Source of the DNA: Panicum virgatum
Lineage: Eukaryota > Streptophyta > Magnoliopsida > Poales > Poaceae
NCBI RefSeq assembly: GCF_016808335.1
Contig: NC_053149.1
Coordinates: 41,122,118-41,186,117, forward strand
Length of the DNA stretch: 64,000 bases
Direction: 5' to 3'
The notes beneath the pieces were generated by a model. The model saw only the letters and a list, made by a program, of their open reading frames with translations. It did not search any database and was not told the origin of the DNA. Both the position numbers and the translations under genes were made by a program. Positions 55,765 through 64,000 of this stretch are shown one piece after another; the first letter of the stretch is position 1, and each line of letters starts with the position of its first letter.

Positions 55765-57053
55765 GTGGAAATCCAAGTAGACCTTGTTGGTGCTCATTTT
55801 CACGGGCACCACTCGCAGAATCCTTTGACTTCCCACTATCTGGCCGTCGATCCACTTCAGGTGCTTACGAGAGAGGGTCAGGGGTACTTCGGATGCGATG
55901 TGATCTGCCAAGGTTTTGGACATCACATTCACCCCGACTCTCGGATCGTAAAAGGTGTCTTGTGGTATGGCGTCCCCAATAGAACAGAGGAGTATTCTTG
56001 GTCGGCGGTAGATCTGTATGATACTACTGCTGGCCTCTGCTTCCTCTGTCCATTCCTTACTGATAATCATAGAAAGACCCTCTATCTGCGATGATGCTTC
56101 TGGAATGAACGCCTCAGATCTTGAGCATACACACTTATGCTCCTTCGGCATGCTTGATACATTGCCGAGCTCCAAGTATTCCTCTTCTGTGAAGAGGTCG
56201 GGTATGAACATTGGTATATCTTTATGGAGAGGCTCTTGATCTGAGGACTTTGGTGGTTCGGTGATTTCCTCTATATGTGGTGGAGGTGGACAGGATGCAA
56301 CTGTTATGAACTGAAGTTGCTGTGTCTTGTAGGGCTGCTCTACTGTCTCTGGTGGATCGTCATATATGCCGGTGTATTCAGTACTGTTTAGGACCTTCTT
56401 TAAGAGAGTCCTGACTTCGGCCACTGTTTTGTACATGACTGGTCCCTCGGAGTACACATTCAGGAAATGTGCACTCTCCGGCTTGAGACCGTAGATGAAG
56501 TGTTGCATCAGGATTTCCTCCGGGATTTGATGTGGTGGCCCGGAGTCTACCAAATGCATGAATCTAGCCCACGCTACTCCATGTGATTCATCTCCTTGCT
56601 CAAATGTCATCAATTGATTTCTATGAGCAATCACTTTGGAGATAGGATAGAAGAACAAGCAGAACTCGTCCTTTAGTTCGATCCAATCTCCTCCAACTCC
56701 CCTTGCAGTCCGGTTGTACCAAAGTCTTGCTCCTCCCATCAGAGAGAATAGGAATAGCTTCCACCATAGGGTGTGTTGAGTCATACCGGGTATAAGCAGA
56801 AGAGAACAATTATCTTCGAAGACCTGCAAGTGAGCATTGGGGCATTCGTCCTTTCTACCAGAGAAGGACTGAGCGCGAACCATGGCTACAAGACTGGGAT
56901 GGATCTCGTAACCATCAGATAGGATGGGATGGCAGGATGGTGGTGGTTCCAAATACTCGCTAGATAGAACTACCGGATAAATAGGAGAAAACTCCATGGG
57001 ATAAGATGGAAAGTTGTACGGCTGACTAACTCTAAATCTAGTGTTGCTACTGT
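55765..57053 (-). pseudogene. Athila-2 gag, open but truncated
   Basis: The frame is open for over 420 codons. It contains FLFSLMGGARLWYNRTARGV, DEFCLFFYPISKVIAHRNQL, FEQGDESHGVAWARFMHLVD and GLKPESAHFLN, the capsid seen in Athila-1, then PMFIPDLFTEEEYLELG and KWIDGQIVGSQ. It breaks at YLDFHI, where in Athila-1 the protein continues DVPEGEEFVLIG. No frameshift is seen within it, so its gag is better kept than in Athila-1. The start codon is unclear because the frame is open through the primer site; MEFSPIYP near 57000 is a candidate. Confidence 0.8.
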
Positions 57054-57071
57054 TCCCCGGCAACGGCACCA
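57054..57071 (-). promoter_or_regulatory. Athila-2 primer binding site (tRNA-Asp type)
   Basis: TGGTGCCGTTGCCGGGGA in sense, one change from the Athila-1 site. Confidence 0.8.
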
Positions 57072-57078
57072 GAAAGCT

Positions 57079-58568
57079 TGTTAGCACTCCTTAGCCTAAA
57101 CGAATTACTCCCCAAGCGTACAGAGACCGATGTAGCCTTCACCAGGGAGTATACCTGGGATATCGAATCCAAGGAACGGTAAAGCTTCGACCGAATCTAG
57201 ATTTACTCAACTGGACACACCAAAAGAGAAAAGGTAAGAGGGTAAAGGGCCTAACTCCAGATAACTTACTATTCTACCTAGCGACAAGCTAACTACTAAC
57301 TCGATCTGCTTCGGCGGCCTCAGGGAAGGACTCAGACTGGGGTGAGAAGGGAGTCCAACGGCAGTCGGCACTACTGCTATGAAAAAAACCAAACGTGGTG
57401 GACTACGAGGGACGGACAGGGCTGTCACCACCTGCCGCCTACCACAACGGTACCGTGGGGTGGAACACAACCTGAGATAACTAGCCAAGTCTGGGCACCA
57501 CGCCCAGGACTATCGAGCTACTTGCTCCTACCGTGTACTTAGATAGAAAGCAATCTCAGATAAGTAGAACTTGCTACTTACGCAGACTTAGGATCCCGCA
57601 GATCAAAGAAAGTAATTAAACAAGTAACTAATGCAGAAAGTAAAGCTAGCGAGATACTGAAGTTGAGACGAGGAACTTACTCAAAGATATATTCCTCTGA
57701 GGTGGATACAAAAATATAGAGTAAGACCCGAGAAAACTCGAGCCCACTCCTTTAAGCCTGGTTTGCACCAAAGCTTCCCACCTCACTCTCTCCCTATTTT
57801 AATACAAAGAGAACTTCAAGAGTGAACTCTTCTCTCAAATGATGGTGTGTGTTACAAGTGGGAAAGTGAGCTCTATTTATAGTGCTCTGAGGTCGGTTCA
57901 GCAGGTGGCGTTGGTTGTAAGCCAGTAAGGCGGTTATGCATAGCTTCCACGCTAAGGGGTGACTCCAGACGCTGCCAGGTGGGGCCGGCCGGCCTCCTCT
58001 AGGTCGGCCGGCCTGGGGATTGGGCCATCTGCCACCGAACTTCTCTGGGTGGCTTGGATTGTTACCTGGAGTCGGTGGTAAGTTGCCGCGGCATTTTCCA
58101 TGTGCTTCTTAGGCCGGCCGGCCTCACCTAGGCCGGTCGGCCTGGATCTGGCACATCTTGGCCCTCCATTATCGTGTCACGATGGTACAGGGTCTTGTGA
58201 TGTTCCTCAAGTCGGTTGGGTCTTGGTCAAGTAGTTTGTCACTGAGTTGTGGACCCAAATAGATTTGGTTTGTGCCTTTCGATCTTGTTTAATTGCAATC
58301 GTGTTGAACACTTGATCTTGGCATGATATCTTGCTCAGGGCCATCTCCGAGGAGTCACACTGCGAGAATGGTGCAGGGGTAGGCCGGCTGGTCGGCCTAG
58401 GATTTCTCCCATTTCGGCTCAAATTCGTATATTATGTTCCTGAAATCAGAAGTACACCAAAACTCGTGGAACTCATTAATGTTAGTAAAATTCGATGCAT
58501 TATAGTCCTGAGAGCCTGAAATTCGAAGGAATGTTGGCGGTAGAAATCACTGAAAATGACAGCCAATA
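57079..58568 (-). repeat. 5' LTR of Athila-2 (1490 bp)
   Basis: Partner of the LTR at 7794-9264, clearly diverged from it. On the plus strand the right terminal CA has become TA. Palindromic GGCCGGCC clusters lie near 57984-58016, 58110-58145 and 58380-58402. Confidence 0.88.
57874..57881 (-). promoter_or_regulatory. TATA box in Athila-2 LTR
   Basis: TATAAATA on the minus strand at the same relative place as in Athila-1. Confidence 0.5.
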
Positions 58569-58849
58569 GTGGGCACCACCTAGGTTGAAAGTACTTCTCC
58601 TTATCTTGGTCCTTGAGGTTGCTACTGCTGGCCTCATGATCATTGAACAACACAAGCTTCTGAGAAACACTAACCGATTTCTCAACGATCATCGGTCCCT
58701 TTTGTACATCTTGAGCTTTATCTTTTCCATCTTCAACTTGCACAATCTTGCCAGGAACCTTCTCAGAATCGACTTGCATTGGCACTGGTTCATCCTTCTT
58801 CTCTTTAATGCGATATTCTTGGCGCACTGGACGAACTTGGGCCGGCCTC

Positions 58850-58882
58850 TGCTAAGACTGGTCTGACCGGTCCGAGGTGCAG
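58850..58882. repeat. CCGGTCTGACC motif in Tat-B
   Basis: One full copy (ACTGGTCTGACCGGTCC) with flanking half-sites. Confidence 0.65.
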
Positions 58883-59351
58883 CCCCTGACCAGATTGGTG
58901 TTGTCCCAATTGGTCGTGAACCGGCTGCTTCAACCTGTCAAATACAGGTCCTCTGGAGCTTCCCTCCCCTCTGGAAGTGTGGTGGATACGGCATCGGATA
59001 ACATTGCATCCAAAATCCTCCGTTCTCCCATGCGGGAAACTGAGAATCCGACGTCGGTGGAGCCCATGGCATAGTAGCATACATCGGTTGCATCTGCTGA
59101 GGAGGGAACAAGGTAACTACATCACCCCTGCGCTTGCCTGATTCTCCCCTAGGAGATGAAGGTGTGCCTTGACGTGGAGGTGACCTCGATCACTTTTTTA
59201 GGGGCCGATCGTTTCGAACGGCCTTTGAGTACTTGTTCAATAGTTGGTCAAAGGTAGGCTTCTGATTTGCAAGCTTGCCCTGCACTTTTGGCTGATTAGT
59301 CTTCCACATACCCACTTCCGGACATTTAGGCTTGAACGTCCGGGGCCGACC

Positions 59352-59448
59352 ACCAGGGCGGTCTGACCGGCCGCCAAGATCGGTCTGACCGGTCTGACAA
59401 GTTGGAGAAACTGGTCTGACCGGTCTCGGCTGAGCAGCAGACCGGTCG
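59352..59448. repeat. CCGGTCTGACCGGT motif cluster in Tat-B
   Basis: Four copies: GCGGTCTGACCGGCC, TCGGTCTGACCGGTCTGAC, CTGGTCTGACCGGTC and AGACCGGTCGCC. Confidence 0.75.
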
Positions 59449-60976
59449 CCTAAAGAAGAATCCCCTTGCCCCCTGAGTGTGCGAGGCTTCAGTATGATCC
59501 TCAGATTCTTCTTCCCATCAGGAGCCTTCTCCTGAATCACCTTCCTGGCCAGAATCTTGTTATCAACAGTCAACGGCCTATCATCACCAATGATCACGTT
59601 CTTGCCCTTTGCTCCATCGGCTTGATCCGGCCAAATCAGCACCTTTGCATTGTTGAGATCAATGGTATGAATTGGGAACGGAGCTTTATCTATCTTCATC
59701 TCTGGAAAGGCCAATCGTCCTTCATTTATGGCCGATTGTACATGTCGACGAAACACATTACAATCATTAGTTGCATGAGAGGAAGAATTATGAAATTTAT
59801 AATAAGCGCGCCGCTTTAGCTCCTCAAGCGGCGGTATAACATGAGTAATCTTTAAATGCCCAAGTCGTAATAATTCATCAAAAATATGATCGCACTTGGA
59901 TACATCAAAAGTAAATTTGATCTCCTCGTGCCAATTCCTTTGAGTCGGCTTGAGAGATGTGCAAGTAGATGGTTTGGCCGAGGCAGGCCAAACAAACTCA
60001 GCGGCATATACTTCTTTATCCTCATCGTCCGATGAATCGGAATCATATTCAACAATATGTGTATTTGAATGATGGAACTTGTATGTATCTTTTTCTTTTT
60101 CAAACTTTATCTCTTGGCTCAAAGCTCTAGCCTGAAGCTGATTTATAGAATAAAAACTCGAACCATCAAACTTTTCTCTATAACTAGAATGTAAACCCGC
60201 AAGAGCCAAATCGACCAAATCTTTTTCAGAAAGTGACAAATTAAAGCATCGGTTTTTAACATCTTTAAATCTTTTAAAGTACTCATGGATAGATTCATCT
60301 CTACCCTGCCTAACCGATGTCAAATCCGTCAACTTAGTTTCGTTATCCCCACTATAAAAGTGATCATGAAAATTTTGCTCTAATTCATCCCAAGAACGAA
60401 TCGAGTTAGGAGCTAACAATGAAAACCAAGAGAAAGCCGTTCCAGTCAAAGACAAAGAAAACATGCAAACGCGCAAAGACTTGCTAGAACCAGCTTCCCA
60501 AAGTTGAGCGATATATTGGGTAGTACGCTCCCAAGTGGACTGGTTATCGTCACCACTAAACTTGATAAAATCAGGAACATGCCAACCAGTGGGGTAAGGA
60601 ATTAAATCGAAAGCATCGACATACGGCCTACGGTATAGCCGACTCTTACCCGCAACGAAACCAAGTTTTTCTTTAATCATATCGGCCAGATCTTCCTTTA
60701 TCCTAGCAAGATTGGCCTCATAGTTGCCGGTAGATGTTTGGCCGAAACGATGTGTCGCAGGATCAGTAGTGGACATCATTTGTGCGGCATATTGCGGATT
60801 GGCCTTAAGCCAATCATCCCAAACATCTTTGGGCAACGGTGGAGGAAAAGGGGGTTCACCGTATGACTTTGTAGTATACGACGGCACAAAATCCGCCAAT
60901 TCTTGCTCGAGGCTATAATCAGCCGAAGTAGGAAGAGGCGCAAGTTGTGGCTGTGACGCAGAATCAAGCAGCATGG

Positions 60977-61045
60977 CACCAGTCTGACCGGTCCGCCCGC
61001 CGAGGCACCGGTCGAAGCAACCGATATGACCGGTTCGGCCCTGGA
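60977..61045. repeat. CCGGTCTGACCGGT motif cluster in Tat-B gag N-terminus
   Basis: Copies CCAGTCTGACCGGTCC, CACCGGTCG and GATATGACCGGTTCGG. A gag frameshift lies within this cluster. Confidence 0.7.
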
Positions 61046-61330
61046 CGGCCGAACGGAGCCTGGCCGGGGTGTATGTCCCGCGAAGAAATTCGACGGCATA
61101 CCATACTGATAATTCTCTATTGGTGCGGCCGAAAGACTAGAATTAGGGGTAAAATTGGAATAATCATTAATAGGTTTCTTACCCTTATTTTGTAAAATCA
61201 AATCCAGAAGTAAATCTTGTGTAAACTTTTGGGATTGTTCGAATCTACCCAAAAAGTCATCGGCAAACTGCTTAATGGAATCGAAGGTAAAACTTACCTC
61301 ACTTGGAGTGGAAGTAGATGAAGCAGCAGT

Positions 61331-62056
61331 TGTAGCCCGTAGCAGATGGGTTTGGCGGTGGCGGTGCGAATGTGGGCATGACGAATTTATCCTTCTCGAA
61401 CACGCCTACATTTATCCTCTCCGGGGCATCTATCAGAGACGAGAAGGGGAGGGGACCCATCCTTTTCGTTTTCCCTTCATTTTTCTAGTTTCTTAGGGTT
61501 TGAGTCCAAATAATCTTCCGACGAAATCAGATGATTTCCGGTCACATTTGTGTGTTCTGCAATGACTTCGGTGGTTGCCACGACAAGATCGTCGTTACAA
61601 GCATCGATTTCATTGGCAGGCGGTCAATTTGTGGCCTCTATCTGCAAGGGGAGGGGTCCTTCTTGGAGCCCCCTACGGAGACAGCGACTCTAGGTCATCG
61701 ATCTCATCGTCGGTGGTCGTGAAGAGGAAATCAAGATTTGAAGTTGATAAATTTGCATCCTATGCTATACCCGATGATGCAACCGCCGATATTCTTTTAG
61801 CATTTTAGATGTGTTTTGGACTGGTTCCGAAGCGTTGGATCTTGACGCATGTCCAATGTTTTGGGGTTGGTCGTTAGATTCAGCATGAGGACTACCCTTT
61901 GGTTTCGACATTCGAGGGAAGCCATTGGGGAAGAAGACGATGGAGGAATCTGGATAGAATTTTATGTATTTTTTACTTCAGAATTTTTCATGTATATTTT
62001 GGAGATGTACTTTGTCAAGATTTAATATAAGTCCCCCTTCCCTTCGAAAAAAAAAG
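61331..62056 (+). other. Probable 3' end of a poly(A) retroposon; identity unknown
   Basis: Left of it the Tat-B gag frame ends abruptly. The stretch closes with AAGTCCCCCTTCCCTTCG and nine to ten A residues (about 62047-62055), as LINE or retrogene copies do. Short plus-strand frames (for example 61531-61722, with CVFCNDFGGCHDK) give no domain I can name. No target duplication was found, so this is tentative. Confidence 0.3.
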
Positions 62057-62880
62057 CTTGCTGGGCTTGCACTTTCACCGAGATCACTTCTACTTGTAGC
62101 TTGCGCGCGTGATGATGCATGATGACGAAGGTGGCGCCGTGCGCCGTGTTCCATTATTTACACACACAAGATATATAGGAGGGGGAGGGGCCATGCGACC
62201 TGATCCGGACCCGGCCCGGTCGTCATGCATGGAGTCCGTGTCCGTACCGGCGGCTACGGTCTAGAACAGGTACGCAGATGAGTACGAGTACAACTACGCG
62301 AGGCCTCGCAGTGCCAACGCGCGCTGATCTCATCAGCTGGCTCCTGCTAGCTAGGAAGCCCCCGCCCGACCCGACGCGCGCCACATCTCTTCTCGCGTAC
62401 CGCGCGCGCAAGACACCACGCCACGTGTTGTCTCTCCGATCCGCGATCGACTCCCACTGACCCACTCCAATCCTCGCCTGCAGAACCGCCGCATGCAACG
62501 TTGTAGTTTGATTAGTACCGTACCAAGCAGATGGAGCGAGAAAAGCAGCTTCATCTACGCGCCGCTCCGGACATCCCTCGCCGGGCAATGTGGCGGTGCC
62601 CAGTCATCCCTAGCCTTGGGGGCAAAGGTGCCGGCTCGGCGGGGAGGAGAGCTCGTCGACTGGATCCGACATCTTCAGCTCACTACAGCAACGGCTGGTG
62701 TGACGGTCTCAATCATAAATCCGGTCGTTGTATACAGAAGGTGGCTCGCTCCATCAAGAGCTCACTCTCCATTGAACCACCACCTTTTTGTTTCTATTGA
62801 TATTGAAATTTTGCAAGAGGAAAATTGGAAAGATGGCGAAGATCCATAAGTCCGATTATTTTCGGGATACTTTTGAAAAT
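62057..62880. other. Unassigned GC-rich stretch
   Basis: Low-copy looking, GC-rich, with a TATATA at 62172-62177 and purine-rich sequence after it. Short frames on both strands (up to 121 codons at 62223-62588, minus) have no recognisable domain. It could be a gene's upstream region or a decayed gene. I see no supported gene. Confidence 0.3.
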
Positions 62881-62888
62881 ATAGTGGA

Positions 62889-63240
62889 CTAACATAGTAT
62901 CCGTGCGTTGCTAGGGTAATATAATAAATCTATATAATACCATCAACTTTATGTTTATCCACATCATGTATGTACATATTGTGCCATGATTGTGCGCGAT
63001 ATTGACTTCCCGTGTTCTGATTGGGATTCCGATTGATGGACCGAGAAAATATTGCTTGATTTACTAATACTAGCATAGTGCCCATGCGTTGCTACTGGTA
63101 ATATAATAGATCTACATAATACTAACAACTTTATGTCCATTCACTCTGTGTATAGGCCATGTTGTGACCATGCGAGACACTGATTTTCTAGAATCTGATT
63201 TGGATTTCAATTGATTTGTCCGGCTTCCAATTATGATTCC
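62889..63240. repeat. Diverged tandem repeat, period about 182 bp
   Basis: Two units start CTAACATAGTATCCGTGCG (62889) and CTAGCATAGTGCCCATGCG (63071). They share TAATATAATA, ATACTA/CATCAACTTTATGT, a GCCATG..GTG part and a TCTGATT..GATT tail. The core resembles a high-copy grass repeat with GTGCCCGTGCGTTGC, whose class I cannot fix. Confidence 0.6.
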
Positions 63241-63465
63241 GATTCATTTGTCCCGGTTTCAATTAGGATCTCGATTGACGAAAGGCTAGGTGGACTCGCA
63301 TACTGGGTGGACTAAGACCCACCTGTCAATGACACAAGACGGATCAAATCAAAATTTGAGGTGAAATTCTTACATGTTTTAGAAAATAGGTATAGATAAT
63401 ATATACAGTTCAAATTTGATTTTTAAAAATCTGATAATCTACTCATTTTTGGATTCCTTCTCTAT
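63241..63465. other. AT-rich flank of the CACTA element
   Basis: Short GATTCCGATT-type words continue from the tandem repeat, then AT-rich sequence. Nothing else is recognised. Confidence 0.3.
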
Positions 63466-64000
63466 CACTACTACAAAAATGATTTTGTAGAAATGCCGCG
63501 ATTTTTTTCAGGGGTGGACCAAAATTCCCTCCGTTGCTACAAATAGAGTGGGGTTACTGTAGCAACCGACCCGCCACTAGAAAAGCATTTTTAGGGGGGT
63601 CACCCCCTTACCCGCTCCTAAAAATATGCGTCATTTTTAGGGGCGGTTTGTGGCTTCACCTGCCCCTAAAAAGAGCATTTTTAGGGGCGAGTGACGCCAT
63701 GAACCGCCCCTAAAAATGGTGATATTTGTAGGGGCGGGTCATGGCCTCACCCGTTCCTACAAATCCATTTTTAGGAGCGGGTAATGGCATGGCCCGCCCT
63801 TACAAATGGTTCTACGTAAAAAAATTCATAAGGTTTTCATATGATCTCGGATGAAGTCAAATTTTACACCAAAATTGTAGAGAACTACGAGATCTATAAC
63901 TTTGTGAAAACTTTTTCATTTAAGGTCATCTAATGGTCCAAAAAATTATTACAAGTTCTCTAATAGCTATAACTATATAGTATCTCATATAACTCAAGTC
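63466..64000 (+). mobile_element. Left end of a CACTA (En/Spm-type) DNA transposon
   Basis: Begins CACTACTACAAAAATG, the plant CACTA terminal inverted repeat, immediately followed by its own partial inverted copy (ATTTTGTAG). Subterminal repeats of the TTTTTAGGGGCGG type follow at 63586-63807. The rest resembles subterminal CACTA sequence in grasses. A 3-bp duplication cannot be tested because the right end is outside the window. Confidence 0.8.
63586..63807. repeat. Five tandem palindromes in the CACTA subterminal region
   Basis: Each unit of about 41-43 bp has the arm ATTTTTAGGGGCGGGT and its complement, at 63586-63626, 63632-63672, 63676-63716, 63723-63764 and 63766-63807. Units four and five carry TTTGTAGGGG or TACAAAT variants on matching arms. 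Such arrays bind the element's own transposition protein in En/Spm. Confidence 0.8.

Larger units (their letters stand above)
55299..58568 (-). mobile_element. Internally deleted Athila element (Athila-2), 3270 bp, TSD GTGGG
   Basis: In sense order it keeps a full 5' LTR (57079-58568), primer site and gag, then jumps directly into the last 466 bp of the 3' LTR (55299-55764). GTGGG flanks it at 55294-55298 and 58569-58573, so both outer ends are original. The deletion removed all of pol and most of the 3' LTR. AGAT is shared by both sides at the joint. It lies in the gag-side frame of Tat-B. Confidence 0.92.
36614..61330 (-). mobile_element. Tat-lineage Ty3/gypsy element (Tat-B), outermost host of the stack
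   Basis: Read on the minus strand from the right: gag (61330-58574), linker and protease region (55293-54768, then 43201-42790), RT (42574-41636), first and second RNase H (41599-40626) and integrase (37208-36614), where Tat-A cuts in. Joints across each insertion restore continuous reading: WCP across 55294-58573 and LYLRGH/INGKLVSR across 43202-54762. The two-RNase-H arrangement is diagnostic of the Tat lineage. Neither LTR is seen; the right limit near 61330 is where the gag frame loses sense. The element has clusters of a CCGGTCTGACCGGT-like motif and several in-frame stops. Confidence 0.75.
58574..61330 (-). pseudogene. Tat-B gag region
   Basis: A 594-codon open part (60974-59190) contains AQLWEAGSSKSLRVCMFSLS, FSWFSLLAPNSIRSWDELEQ, FHDHFYSGDNETKLTDL and IHEYFKRFKDVKNRCFNLS, a Tat-type capsid. 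Then comes YYKFHNSSSHATNDCNVF, where the first Cys of the usual CxxH..C finger is Tyr. Upstream (61252-60976) is LGRFEQSQKFTQDLLLDL in another frame; the shift falls in the motif cluster at 60977-61045. Downstream of the stop at 59190 the frame changes repeatedly and ends KEKYFQPRWCP at the Athila-2 insertion. Gag would form particles. It is inactive. Confidence 0.8.

Noticed and set aside
62223..62588. 121-codon minus-strand frame as a host gene
   Set aside because: No recognisable domain or start context; overlaps other frames in GC-rich DNA.

Overview
The window is plant nuclear DNA and almost certainly comes from a grass. It is packed with grass-type Ty3/gypsy LTR retrotransposons (Tat, Athila and chromodomain Tekay/Del lineages), a Cassandra-type TRIM carrying 5S rRNA-like LTRs, GC-rich leader exons typical of grasses, and the end of a CACTA transposon. 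I see no convincing host protein-coding gene. The species cannot be named from the sequence alone.

Almost everything from 1 to about 61330 is one stack of nested insertions. The outermost element is Tat-B (minus strand, 36614 to about 61330, its 3' part beyond or lost at the left). It is broken by four insertions: Tat-A (entering at 36613, in the integrase region); a solo LTR (37214-40456); a full-length Tekay/Del-like element (43202-54762, TSD TATGC); and an internally deleted Athila copy (55299-58568, TSD GTGGG). Tat-A (minus, 9265-36613) is in turn broken by a solo LTR in its own 5' LTR (33527-36185, TSD AGCAT), a young 15-kb Tekay/Del-like element on the plus strand (16950-31965, TSD GGCCC), a Cassandra TRIM (15720-16520), a 1.56-kb solo LTR (10890-12447, TSD CTATC) and Athila-1 (LTR at 7794-9264). 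Athila-1 seems to be interrupted by yet another Tekay-type LTR (1-2505). That gives at least four levels of nesting.

The element at 16950-31965 looks the freshest. Its two 3.8-kb LTRs differ at only about seven positions that I found by eye, and it keeps an intact 1511-codon gag-pol with chromodomain. It also has a 300-codon accessory reading frame of unknown function and a leader holding a duplicated 128-bp hairpin-rich block with one compensatory base-pair change. The other full-length element (43202-54762) is older and carries five in-frame stops, all explainable as C-to-T changes at CAG sites; its gag also holds a probable 110-bp GT-AG intron.

The most unusual signal is inside the Tekay-type LTRs. 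Seven LTR copies of two families carry two short coding-like segments that join in frame if a GC-AG intron is removed. The exon lengths vary only by multiples of three, and the segments end in acidic, aromatic peptides. The start codon is not resolved. Other points of interest are DNA-level clusters of a CCGGTCTGACCGGT-like motif scattered through Tat-B and read in different frames, GGCCGGCC palindromes in the Athila LTRs, and five tandem palindromes next to the CACTA end.

Right of about 61330 the sequence changes character: a probable poly(A)-ended retroposon tail, 0.8 kb of GC-rich unassigned DNA, a diverged 182-bp tandem repeat, and the first 535 bp of a CACTA element running off the window.
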